From the NCBI RefSeq assembly GCF_001949145.1, contig NW_019091370.1, positions 1,624,310 through 1,688,309 on the forward strand: 64,000 nucleotides of DNA, in the 5' to 3' direction. The position numbers were made by a program, and so were the translations under genes. Shown here piece by piece: positions 1-12,153 of this stretch. This DNA comes from Acanthaster planci (lineage: Eukaryota; Echinodermata; Asteroidea; Valvatida; Acanthasteridae). How positions within the stretch are numbered: the first letter of the stretch is position 1; every line of letters starts with the position of its first letter. The notes beneath the pieces were generated by a model that searched no databases, was not told where the DNA came from, and worked only from the letters and a program-made list of their open reading frames with translations.

Positions 1-1
1 C

Positions 2-62
2 ATTAACCCTAACCCTCCCCAATCCTTCACCTGTTGGAGGACTGAGGAGTGTTAGGGTTAAT
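2..62. repeat. Short inverted repeat with telomere-like arms
   Basis: The 12-bp arm ATTAACCCTAAC at 2-13 is repeated as its perfect reverse complement GTTAGGGTTAAT at 51-62, with a 37-bp spacer. The arms contain the animal telomere-type CCCTAA unit. It could be a very short MITE or a chance hairpin; no coding content is seen. Confidence 0.5.
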
Positions 63-3000
63 GACCAGAATTGTGTGTTCGACTTGTACTGTGTTGCATC
101 TCATTTTATTTGTACACAGATTGAGTATCTCTAGTAAAATGGGGGAATTTTTTGTTCCTGTGCAATATTCCTGACGACTTTGCCCCTTTTTCTCCCCCCA
201 CAGGATATTTATATCGTGGATTAATTTCCTCTACTTTTTGTAGTTGTCAGTGAAATGTCAAATGTAGAAATCACACTAATCTTCTTGAAATTGTTTCCTT
301 AATCAGTTTCAGGGGATTTTCTTGCTCCTGTGACAGGTTTCATAAAGGGAATTCTAACATGGTTAATATTTACAATGAAGTGTGATGCAAGTGATTTGGG
401 AAAATCTTAAAACTAAATAAAGATGTCCTGTCACGTTCAGAAAATTTGGGGGAGGTGATTGGGGTTTTTTTTTCTTCGTCAGTTTTTGTATTTCATTTTG
501 AAAAACATAGAAGCGTGTCATGCTGTCTTTTGGGGCCTCTTTTGGTCAAGTTATTCGTGAAAATTTGTTCAACCATTTGCAAAGGACACATTCTGCCCAT
601 GATTTAAGATGATCTTATTTAGAAATGAACTTCACCAAATTTGATTTTCGCGTAACTCTGCTTCAACTTTCTCCAAATCTTCTTTCACCCTCTGAAGGGC
701 AGTGACAACACACTTGCCTTCCTCAAAAAATGAATCCAAAAGCCCTTTTTTTAAAACTACATTTTATTTGGAGAAAAACCAACTCCCAAAACAGATGACC
801 AACTGTGAACTTAGCCATTTCCACATTTTTTGTTAAATACCTATCAGATATATTTCAGATGTAATTCTTACAAATGTAGAGCAATAACTGTTAAAAGGCA
901 CTTTTTATGCCATCTTTTTTTTTTTTGGCTTTGACATAAAAAAAAAGGATGCACAGAAAAGATGGTTAAGACATTCCAACTGGCTACTACCACTTACTCC
1001 AAATGATATCACTTCTTTCTTTTTCATCTCCTCTTCATCTCATTTTAGTGGGAGGGAACCAAACAAAAATTTCAAAACCATAGATCACATTTCCAGCAAA
1101 CTCTCAAAGTTGAAATTTCCTGGATTGCCATGATGCATTTCCACTTTCACATTGACAGCATGACACCAATTAAAGTGAAACATTTCTGTGGAAGACTTAA
1201 ATCCAGCAAACCTGAAGATAGCACCCTTTCATGAGAAATTTTGACCAGTTTCCTGATTACAGATCGCCAAACAGTGTTCCGTTATCACCCTGCTCCTAAT
1301 AAAACAGATTTTGACTCCTTAAGACTTTGACTATTCAAAAAAAAACTGCATTTCAACATACAAAAAAAGACTGTACAGTGTACGTCGCTGTGTTACAAGA
1401 AGTAAATCTAGACACCTTTTTCTTCTTTCTGTCAACTGGACCGAAGCAATCTGACGGCCAGCTTTCAAACAAAACGGTGTCCAACTCGATGCGCAGTTTA
1501 ATACTTTTAAAATTCATGTACTGTCCCTGGGCCAAATCTGCAGATGGACTTCTTTCATGAGCCTTGTAAACGTTCTTAACAGTGCCAACTGCCGGTAGAT
1601 GTATATTTGATTAATGGCAAGATCACGCAAACCCTGAATGTCTAAATACCTGTAAAATAGCACCACAACGTTGGAAATATGGACAACATTATAAGGCAGA
1701 ATATATTGTAAGAGCGTTTTCAAAATGAGTGGATTCGGCTTAGACTTTGGTTTCGCTGGTTCCAGCCATTTTGAAGCAGCGCTTGAAACCACGTTCAAGC
1801 TAAGCTGAATCCACTCATTTCAAAAATGCTCCATGACTGTGCAATCCGACTCTCCAAAAAAAAATGCACTCTAGTTTGTTCAAAATTATCTAATGCTGCA
1901 TAGTTTTACAACAAAACAACGCAACACCACACTGAGTCAATACACAATTTAAAATAGCACTCAAGATTGATTGATTATAAAAAAGAAATGTAGGAAATAC
2001 TCCGTCTTGTGGCTTTAGAAAACTATGATAAGCCACCGGCACGAAAAGAAGTCTAAATCACAAAGTATTAAAAAGAAATCTTGTGCAAAAACACCAAAAC
2101 ATACAACAAGTACTACTTCTCAATATCAAATGAAAGTATCTCCCTGTCTGGCACTAAGGGGGGAGGGCCCTTAGGGGACAGACATGCCAATTGAGGCAAA
2201 CCCGATTATTAACCAAGGATTAATTTTCTGCCAACTTTGGCCACCCATGTAAACCAATTAGAAGCCGTTACTGTGGGGGGGGGCCAATCCTGAGCACGCA
2301 CTAGGGATACGAACGCACTGAATTCATCTTGGACCAAGTGAAATCCTCTGCGTGAGTGTGACAAGCCCAGCAGGAATGGCCTCTTCTCAGATTTCATTTA
2401 CAGGACTGAGGACTACACTTTCATGACTGAACGACAATTTGTTACTGAACCTCGGATGTTAAGTCCCAATGAATACAAATATACAGATTATTTTTTTTTT
2501 TAAAAATCGAGGATAAAAAAAGCTGACTCTGCAATTGAGCAGAGCACAACATCTTCGAGTACCGAGCTCTCTGCCACATGCCCATGTTCTCCAGCTTTGC
2601 GCCGTCCTAACCTGTTCAATATTTGGTCAAGAACTTGGCGCTGGAGCGTACTCGACTGCAATACTGCACAGTATATTAGAATACTTTGGTCCATTCGTAC
2701 AGATGCATCGCTGTTAGTCATATCAAGGAAATAAATATGTGCTTGGATGCGGGAGAATAGCTCAGGAGAATGGATGCCACTACTACCCAAGCCACAAGTC
2801 GAGGGCATAATCGGCGTTCGTTCTCCTGACCACGGACCATTTACCTAGGGATGTGCCACTTAAGCTCAGAGCTGGTTCAGTGTGTGTTATGGCCGGCACA
2901 ATATCACAGCAGAAATTAAGTTGGATTATGTAACACTTTCTTTAATAATAAAACATATATTCCTGTCTACCACGTTGTTTTCTTGTAATATGATTAAGTC

Positions 3001-4417
3001 AGGGTACACCCTTTCTAAAAATATGCTGCTCAAGATATTTCATCCTATACATTCTGAGAAAAGTGTACCACAAAATTGGGGAATTTTGCCTCCTTAAAAA
3101 CTTCGTTTCTCCTTGAAATCAATGAATGAAGAAGATTTATTTGTCAAAACGAACAGATCTAAGCACCGCGTCGGCGCGTTGTCTCGGCATAACCACAGCT
3201 GTACTGTACATGCTGCAATGCATGTCATGTGGTCGCGAGTTTTTTCCAGAAAGTCAAGAGCGCCCGCAGGGGTACTAACAATCCGTAACACGCATGGAAC
3301 CAAGGTCGCACATGTGTTTGCACTGGGGCCGCTCGTGGTTGCACATCCCTGGGTGAATGGTCCGTGTCCTGAGCAAGATCTTAAACGTTAGTAAGTTAGT
3401 TAGTAGTTAAATGACAGATACAAGTACATGATTGCATAACAATGTAGACCGTAGCCTGCTTTTTTTGGAATAGCAAGCGTGTCTGTGGAAAGAGGCTGTA
3501 GTAACTTGTCATTGGCTTGCATAGGAACACACATGATATCTAGCCATAGCCATAACTTGGGGACACAAAGCCCCACAATGGCGGTGGCAAGCAATTCCAA
3601 GGCACTTTTGGGTTTAGGTCAGTCATCAAGTCAGTTTCGAGTCCTTGCAAAATTCATGTTTTTTTCAGAGGCAATCCACCCTTGCATCACTTTGGCAAAT
3701 GCAGTTTTCCATTCGCTCAAAATCTAGGGCGAGTCTGAGGACACTACCAGAAAAATACTTTCAGGAAAAATGACTACAATGCCAGGGGTCAAGAAACCAC
3801 TCAAATGAGCTGAAAGAAGGAATTTTAAAAAACTGAGATATTGGTATTTTTGAATTCAGCAGAAAGAAAGCTCTCCCAATGGCATGTACATGGAACACTT
3901 AGGGTAGAAGTACAAGGTGACAATGTGACATTATTCTGGCTGCTTTGCGTCTTTGTTCCTGACATTGTTTCAATATTTCAGACCAGGCACGAATAATCTT
4001 AACAATTGCTAAGAAAAATGACATTTTAAAGTATGTGATTCTGGGAAATATTTGCAAATAAATAGGCAACAGATTACTCTTTCCAAATATTACAAAACCC
4101 CAAAATTGACCTCCACTTCAATATGACTTTGAACCCTCAAAATAGGAAAGAGGGGGATGTGACTTGACTCTCATTTTGTTGTGACAGGTCACGTGTCACG
4201 TCACATTGGCCATATCTACTGGCCTAGCTCTGATACAAGAGTGAACATTTATGATTTTGACAAGCTTGCATAGTTTCAACATCAGGAACTTTGTTATCAT
4301 TTTACAAATGATGATTAAAAATCAAAGTTGTATTTTCACAGTTCTATCAGTAACTTTGAACAAATGATGCATTCTCAAACCTGTAACGTACATGTACCGT
4401 AGCAACAGCATTCCTGC
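63..4417. other. Non-coding stretch, probable 3' flank/3' UTR of the DSEL-like gene
   Basis: AT-rich DNA with only short chance reading frames, none resembling a known protein. It lies directly downstream of the minus-strand DSEL-like stop codon, so part is probably its 3' UTR; a reverse-strand AATAAA (TTTATT at 3135-3140) could serve as a poly(A) signal. A plus-strand AATAAA at 416-421 could equally end a gene coming from the left. A quasi-palindrome around an E-box (CACGTG) sits near 4181-4204. I see no RNA gene. Confidence 0.4.
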
Positions 4418-7400
4418 TCATGTTTCTACTTCCATTGGACTGTATCCAAGTCGTTTCATCCCCTTCTGGCAGATGGCCTCGATATCTCGGATCTGTCTCA
4501 TCGTCAGCTCCGTCTCCCAGTTATCTAGCGCGGACGGCAGGACCACCCCCTCATGCGGGCTCTGGTAGACGCCGGAGTGGGCGGCCTGGACCATCTGATG
4601 TTGCATGGCTGGCGGAAGAGGGAGACCTTGGGGGAAAATGAAGACAACACGGGGGGGGAACAAAGTTTCCCAGGAGACGGTTTTATCATATTCAACACAC
4701 TTCTTTAAGGACCTTTCTACAAAATTTCATGGCCGATGCTGAGATAGTCAGCAAAGGTGGAAAGGTTTGCTAGCAGCCCAAACTTCGTGTGGTCTACCGC
4801 TCGAGACACGGAATAACAATGACTATTAAAATGGATTCTTCTGCTTAATAGACTCTGAAAGCATAAATTGCATAACCTTGGCCTTGGAAACAGTGCATCG
4901 TTAACGTTAAAGGGGCATCTGTGATTAACCAAAGTGCTCTGAGCACAGATATTCTAAAGATCTGTACACATCTGGGCAGAAAACTGGTGAATGCATTCTA
5001 CCAAATTTGCACCTAAGCCAATGTGTGCACACGGTACGAAACCGCACTCACCTTCTTGTCTCTTATGAGTACATTTATTACAAAGTATTATCCGCATTTC
5101 TTGAAGGGTTGTTCAGTTTTAGGTCTGTGGGATTGGTTCAGGCCGTGGGACTCACCAATGAATTTGTAGATGTTGTCTGCCATACTCCTGGGTGATCGCA
5201 CCAAATCTTCGTACCTCACAATCCGGTACTGGCCCCTCAAGCTACCGACGGTGTCCAGCAACTGGTCCATGTAAGCTGCCCACAGGGTGGCCAGCAACTT
5301 GTGCGGGGTGCCCAGAAGGTCGTAGAAGCGGTTACTGTCCAGGCCCTCGAACTGGCAGGGGGCCTGCAGCTGCTGGGCTAGGACCTGGATGTGCCGGGCC
5401 ACGTCCATGAAGGTGTACAGCTTCAGGTTGCTACGGACGTAGTTGGCCACCCAGCCACGCGGGTCACGGATCACGTGGACGCTGCGCATGGTGTCCCCCA
5501 GGATGCCCTGCAGCCACTGCAGCTTCAGGCCCCAGCTCCCGCTCTCGAAGTGGAGCACGCTCTGGGCGTTTGGGTATCGGACGGCGTGCTCCAGAAAGTC
5601 GGCGGTCTGGTAAACTTTATACTGGATATCCCCGGCATTTTCTGAGGACTGATCGGCTGATTTCGCATGTATTTTCCTCCTGATTGCGTCCTCTGAAACA
5701 CTGTTTTGTTTGCTATTGCTCATTGGCTGATGACCAGATTTGTTCAGGTCTAAATCCTCAAAGGAGCGAATGGGCCAACTAGCTCCCTCAAAAACCCTAT
5801 GCCTGCTCCAGCGCAGCATTTTGATCCTATTGGTCAGGGCAGGAAATCTAGTCACGTCTTTCTCTGTCCAGACGCAAGCATCTAGGAAAGGGCTGACTTT
5901 TAAGCGTGTGGTCTCCGGCAGTTTGACCGCGTCTGATGGTATTTTTATGTGAAGGAAGTCGGGGTTGCGGTAGAACAGCCAGCCAAGGATTTCTGAGCCG
6001 GACCCGGGGAGAGATGTGACGACGACCGAGGGAAGCTTGGGGGAAGGCGTCAAAACTGTGGTCTCGTGGGCCACCGGCGTTGGGTCACAGGACTCACTCT
6101 GGCAAGTGGTAGAGAGTAAAGCCACCAGGGTGAAGCAGCAGAGCAGTACCACACCAAGGAAGAGGTTTCTGTTCTTTGGGACGATCCTTCGGAAGCGACG
6201 GTTGATTAAATACAGCACCACCAACCCGAGCATTACCACTCCCAGAGAGAGACTCATCATGGTGAATAGATCCCAGTTTCTGTGTCTCTTGTGCCTGGTC
6301 CCTTCAAGTGTACTGTTGACACCAAACTTGATAAGATGTGTTCCTTTTTGCACGGACACATATCCCGGGTAGCCCAGGAATTCTTGACGCGTCCTCGGAT
6401 CACTGTGCCTTGTTACTGTGTTGATCGTATATTTCATTTTCTCGGTCTGTATCTCAAATGAAACACCATTTTCCTTGACGTCTTGGAAGCTCATGTCGAC
6501 GATTTTTTCAGAAGGGCCGCAGAACGCAAAGGCCATCCGTGTCAGACGGGGTCTCAATTTGAAGGTGATATTGACGAAATTGGTCTCGCGGGACCTGAAC
6601 TCCGAGGGATGAGACTGTTTGGAGAAGGAGGCTTTGGGGCTGCGGCCCTCGGGACTGACCCAGAACATCTTGTAGTCCTCCCCCTTGATGGTCGCCTTGG
6701 CGCCGTACAGTCTCCCCAGCCGCTCCTGCTCAAAGGTATTCTCCACGTTGTTGAAGAATGCCGCAGCATGGGTCAGCGGCGACTTAGACCGGGTCTGAAT
6801 GTGGTCCAGGACCACCAGGAGGCCGGGAGTGAGGAGCACCAGACTGCGGTAGACCGACTTCAGTCTCATCTTGGAATTGTAGCCGTCTGCCGCCTCGCCG
6901 CTCAGATGCACCATACCGTCACTAGTGCTTGCCGTGATCAACTCCCCGCCGTACTCCGCAGCTTCCTCCTTGCGCCAGTCCAACCACTTCTTGCACTCTC
7001 CCAGCTGTCCCTCCCACGGCTGGAAGCAACCACTCGTTGGTGAAGGAGAGAACATGATCACATTGTTCAAGAACGAGTACTTGGGCCCGTACAGGCCGTC
7101 GGTGATGAACGGCTGTCCGTTCGGGGCAAACACAAACATGTTCTGGTCGGGGTGTTCATGACCCGGGTTGAAACTCTTCCATTTGTTGACCCACGAGGCG
7201 TACATGTCTTTCTGGACCAGGTCAAAAATCCCCCTCCCGTGCATCTTGCCGGACTTGAAAGCGAGAAAAGTATCGTCAGTCAAGCTGGGGTCCACCTTGC
7301 TATATGTGACTACACCCCAGTCGCTGAACATGTGGAGGTCATGCGTCCCGCTGCGGGGAGGGGCCACAGGGGAGACTGTCGGATCGTACCACAGGAATTC

Positions 7401-8537
7401 CGTGTGGAGGGTGCACCAGCGCTGCGATTCCGACGGCGCCAGCCGTGACTTCCTCTCCATCACGCGGTGCTTGCGTATCTCCTGGGCCAGCCAGTTCCCG
7501 TACCCGTTCCGCATGACAAAGGTGTCCAGGAAGACTAGCTGGCTCTCGGGGCCGTAGAACCAGTTGCTGTTGCTGTCGGCGATGCCCACGGTGCGCTCAA
7601 AGTTGGGCATGATGGTGTTGTAATAGAACCAGAAATGCTCCTTCATCCACAAATCCTGCGTGTAGTCCACCCCTAAGTGGCGCAGCGCCAGGTAAGCGTA
7701 CTGGGTGACGGAGCGGGACGTGTAGCTGCCGTACGCCACGCCTTCATCCAGCGACCCATCAATGACATGATTGAGAAGCCTCATGGTCTTCCCAAAGTTC
7801 TCCTGCACATGCTGGACCCACTTGTCCGCGTTCGGCACTTGGTGTATCGAGGCAACCAGACTTCCGTGCAGCAATGACAGGTAATTAGTGGCTACGTGAT
7901 TCTGTATGTACTGACTGCCCCAGTTTCGGGTTCTGGAATACTTGTACATTTCTTCGGTAACCTCGATGATTCTCCCCAAGTATAAGGCACGTCTCTCTTT
8001 ACCTAGGACTGGATACAGGAAATCAAAAGCTGTGACAAACCCCGTCAAGGAATGGGCTACTGGAACCTCGTCCTTGGGTGCACTGATGACCTGCCACTTG
8101 GGTAACGAGGCCATGATATCCATGTATTTGAATGCGAAATCTCTGGCGTCGTGATCCTCGGGGTACACCACACAGTACATGGCCAGGGCTGCCAGGTTGT
8201 TGCCGTAGACTTCGTTCCAGCGGCCGCCGAAGGTTTCATAGTCAGAGGAGGGAAGGTAATGGCGCTGGTTGCTGAGCATGGTCCGCGCCGCCTCCTCAAG
8301 CACGCCGGCAATGTTACTGTGGGTGGTCCTGGCTTGGCGTCGCAAGCTTGGGATCTGATCCCTGCTGTAAAACAGCATTGGGTGGGTGGTGAATTGCGAC
8401 TCGCAGCTAGTCACTCTGAGGATCGATACTACTGCAAGACCAAACCACAACTGAAAAGCTCCGCCCCAAGACATGGGCGTGGCCAGATAGGCCGCACCTC
8501 TCCAACTGTAAATTCTGTCCAAGGCCATACTGCACAT
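4418..8537 (-). CDS. DSEL: Dermatan-sulfate epimerase-like protein with C-terminal sulfotransferase domain (DSEL-like)
   Basis: Coding exons on minus are 8537-5156 and 4626-4418, giving 1196 aa; human DSEL is about 1,212. The join is supported by GTGAGT at 5155 and an acceptor ending at 4627, with a split Gly codon. The family converts D-glucuronate to L-iduronate in chondroitin/dermatan sulfate in the Golgi. A hydrophobic leader lies at about 23-40 (possible internal start Met22). The epimerase domain follows, about 50-740. Expected catalytic motifs are intact: NHVATN (His214), EGVAYGSYT (265-273), GHEHPDQN (His460/462) and LYGPKY (Tyr483). Two membrane segments lie at about 758-778 and 791-810. 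The sulfotransferase part has a 5'-PSB-like loop SLPGSGSEI (842-850) and a 3'-PB-like motif HVIRDPRGW (1021-1029). Sulfotransferase activity is inferred from family and motifs. The enormous first exon resembles the essentially intronless vertebrate DSEL. No frameshift or stop interrupts the gene. Confidence 0.93.
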
Positions 8538-11500
8538 GGCCTGGTGGACCCTTGAGGTCAGAGGTCACCTGGCAACCATCATCTTCGTATAATATTTTGT
8601 AAGGGGACACGGGCAACACAGATCAGCGTTGTTTTCCTCAAGCCAATGGCATCTGCTTTCGGTCATCAGTACGTGCTATCCTGAGAAAGCAACAAAATAA
8701 ACAAGAATACACTAAAAAATGAAAACAAGGATAAGGCACTGGTTTCTGTCATGTGTATCCCAATTCCTGACAGGATTTGGTCATTTCGTCAAAAATTCCA
8801 GTACACGGTCTTTCCCAACCTGATGGGGGTCACACCAAGGGTCTGTTTTTCCCATGGAGGACAGCAGTGAATATAAATGAAGTAAAGAGACAAAATATTA
8901 ACTCAAGATCTCCAAATTGCATGAACTGAATTATTACTTATGCATTCTTTAATTATACCAAACAAAAAAAACAGACTTGAAAAAGTGATTACCCCCCAGA
9001 AATGTTTAATTTAGAGCTGGAGTGACTGCTTTTTTAAGTACTGATGCCAGCCAGAGAAAATGTCGCTGAAGTGTACAAGTTTCCACAAAGTAAGTGTTTT
9101 TCAACAGTTTGCCTGTTTTTGGCACCAGAGTTTCAGCAATCTCTGTCCCGGCCTGTAGGCTACAAGGCAGGACAGTTCTTGACCCAATCACCAAAGGTAG
9201 CGGTCACAGGTAGGTCAGTCACTGACACAATCATCTCAGGTAGGTATTGACCGCTCACACGGGTATTGGTCACCTGATCCCACTCCACACTTGATCCTGA
9301 CTTATTCCACACGGGAATCTCTTTTGCTCAGCACTCACCACACTGGGTTTAATGAGACTCTGAGCACCAGTTGTTCTCAAAGGGGTAAGCCCTTCAAAAC
9401 AAATACATAATTCCAAGGTGAGAGTAAACCGTAGAGTGTCACCCAGTGCGTCCAAATTTAAATGCCCTCCATGCTCTTAAAAGATTAACACTAAATGCAT
9501 TTTCTGGAGGATGACATTGCATTCAAACTATTCTGCTCCTCATAAATTCAACTCTTATCAGCTATTTTTAATGCTAAAGTTGGTTACAGCCAACTAAAGT
9601 TGGTTACAGACAGTCCTCCTCAATCCTTTTAACTGACTTCAAGTTTTGTTGTGGGAATGCAAATTTTCAACCAAAAAACACAGAGATTCTTCTACTGCAA
9701 CAATACTGTTACTGATATGTAATCTTCGTATAATAAATGAAATAAAAGTTAAAGTTTCTGGTACAAACCTGCTTCCGACCAAGGGCCACACCCTGGTGCA
9801 CCACGGAGGAATAAAAACACATGGGTGCACCCACCCTAACACAGCAATACTTGTGTGGTACCCCATAAAAACTGGCCTTATGGGCTACTTCCCATTGTTC
9901 CGGTACCCCACAAGGCCCATGTATAAGCGCACAAAAGACCACACACTTTTCCACACAGGAATATTGGTAACCACACACCCTGAAGGCTATTAAAGCGGTA
10001 CCCAGGGTATATACAGGGCATCTGTGAAGATTGAAAAAGTCACTCAACCAACACTTAATTTGCATACTTGTTATTTACATGTCTACGAGTCTCTCATCTT
10101 GCCACTCACCTGGAGGAAGACTCGTTTCTAACAGAGCCTGAGAGAAGAGGGCATACTTTACAAACAAAAATACACTGGCAAGTGAAAACAAAAATAAGGC
10201 AGCAAACGGCTTGAAATTAACTCCACTTTGTGACAGTGGGTCCCTTCAACTTTTAGGGTAACAAAGCAGTTTCAAACAGTTTCCCAAAATTTATTCCACA
10301 CCACATTCAGCTCAGTTTTGGAAACTATTTTAAAGTACTGCTGTTCCACTGTTAAGGTCAATCTCTTTGTTCATCTTTCTAAAGGTATTGTATCCCATTT
10401 CTTGTCCATCCAAGTCCAATTTTAGACCCTGGAATTCAGTTTTTGGGGAGGTTAGGCTGACCAATAAATAGATATTTCTAATCCATTGACACAAGCTCTG
10501 CAGCAGAAAACCATTAATTTGAACTAAATAAAAATGGGCCAAAATTTCATTTTTTTTTCCATTCAGCTAAAAAAATTGAGATTTGGGGGATCCTTGTTAG
10601 AGAGAATTCCAGACACATGTAGGCCTACAGTGCCCCTAATTTTTCCCTGCAATGATTGATTAGCCAGACTGAAAGCAACAACATGAGTCAAATTTAGCAG
10701 TGAAGATATTGAGGTATTCACTTAGAGAGCACTTGGAAGTTTTCACAACAGTTTTAGAGAGTTTGTGCGCAGGGTGTCAAGTGGAGTCAGTAGTTCCTGT
10801 ACGTGGAATTCTCATCAGGGAAGAGTGACGTTTGGCAAAATTGTTTCACCTGGAAACAGGACATGATCCTTTGGCCGAATGACGTTTTTTATAAATAAAG
10901 AATTCTTAAAAATGTTGACACTGTTACATGTAGGAAAGAGTTCCATCAAGTCCATACGCGGACATCACACGACAGCATGAGCACAAACCCTACGAGACTG
11001 GTCTCAAAAATTCTGACTGTTTTCTAAGTAAACACTTCCATATTTTCCCCAGTAAATTTGACATTTTAGGACATTTTATCACTTTCTGATGGCTGATACA
11101 CCACTTTTAATAGGTAAAGAACAGTGATGTTTGTATATGGCACTCTTGCCCACACTTACAATGGAGTTATGTTATCTAAAGCTCAAGGTATATAGGTGAA
11201 CATCCTGCCTAACCAAAGCTTTTATTAACGTAAGAAACTACAATGTACCAGCATGGCCAACATTACTTTTTCACCGTAACATTTAAAAATACAAGCTCAA
11301 TGTCTCCAGGAATGATGAACAAAATGGCTTCCCAAATGTTTTGTTCGACAATATTGAAATTTGAAAACACCAAGTGGCTACTGTACAGGTACAGTAACCG
11401 TAATGCAACTTCCAAATTATCATTGCAAATCTATAAAAGGTTTCAATTTCCGTTCACTGCCATTGCGTTGCAAAAGCTCTGCATTCTTGGCATGCTGGGA

Positions 11501-11837
11501 TCGAGTCCACTCGAAATGCACTTTTTTCCACTGTTTTTTCCTCTTTCATTTCTTCAACGCATGTTTCTCTTTTCCTTTTTGGTAGATTCATACTCCTGGA
11601 GGAATCTTTTTCAGGGAAATAAAGTCCGAAATCTATTTGTTATGGACTGCTTCATGTTTCCAACACACCTGACTGGTACAAAAAGTGGACAAAAAACTGT
11701 CGAAACATTTGTAACAATAGTCAATGCACTTAAATAATTTCAATGATGTGCATGACTCGTTGGGGAGTTGTTGGTGCTATGCTTCCAATCATAAATGCAA
11801 AAATGAAAATTATGATGTATAGAATTCCATATCTGTT

Positions 11838-12153
11838 GTCATTTGTCACCTGTTGTCTGTCACCCATCGTGCGTCGCCCATCATGCATCACCCGTCACGC
11901 GTCCTCCGTCGCTTGTTTTGGGGGGTTTTTGTCACTTTCTGTTGAGGCCGCAAATAGATTCGGACAAAGCTCACTGCCTGTCGGCATCCACGTGAGGCCC
12001 CAACAGAAAGTGTTCACTGTGCGACAGCACGCTCATGTGCACTGGCACCTAACGGCTCTTGCTTGTCATCACTGGTCGTTCCTGCCATTTGGGCATAAAG
12101 AATGAGGAGCCCTGTGATTGGCCAGTGTGACCCCCAGTGTGACCCCCAGTGTG
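11838..12153. repeat. Degenerate minisatellite-like tandem repeats
   Basis: At 11838-11914 the sequence is a run of variants of a roughly 10-base unit of the form GTCACCCATC / GTGCGTCGCC. At 12122-12153 a 12-base unit (CCAGTGTGACCC) is repeated about 2.7 times. The two are separated by unrelated sequence. No function is evident. Confidence 0.45.

Noticed and set aside
5192-8555. Several plus-strand frames of 60-186 codons
   Set aside because: They are antisense shadows of the GC-rich DSEL-like exon.
9646-9993. Overlapping frames on both strands around 9.6-10.1 kb
   Set aside because: They arise in locally repetitive GGTACCCCA-type sequence and show no protein family features.
11243-11737. 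164-codon plus-strand frame
   Set aside because: Composition is that of AT-rich non-coding DNA (many Phe, Ser, Leu), there is no known motif, and it lies in the probable flank of FAM210A-like.
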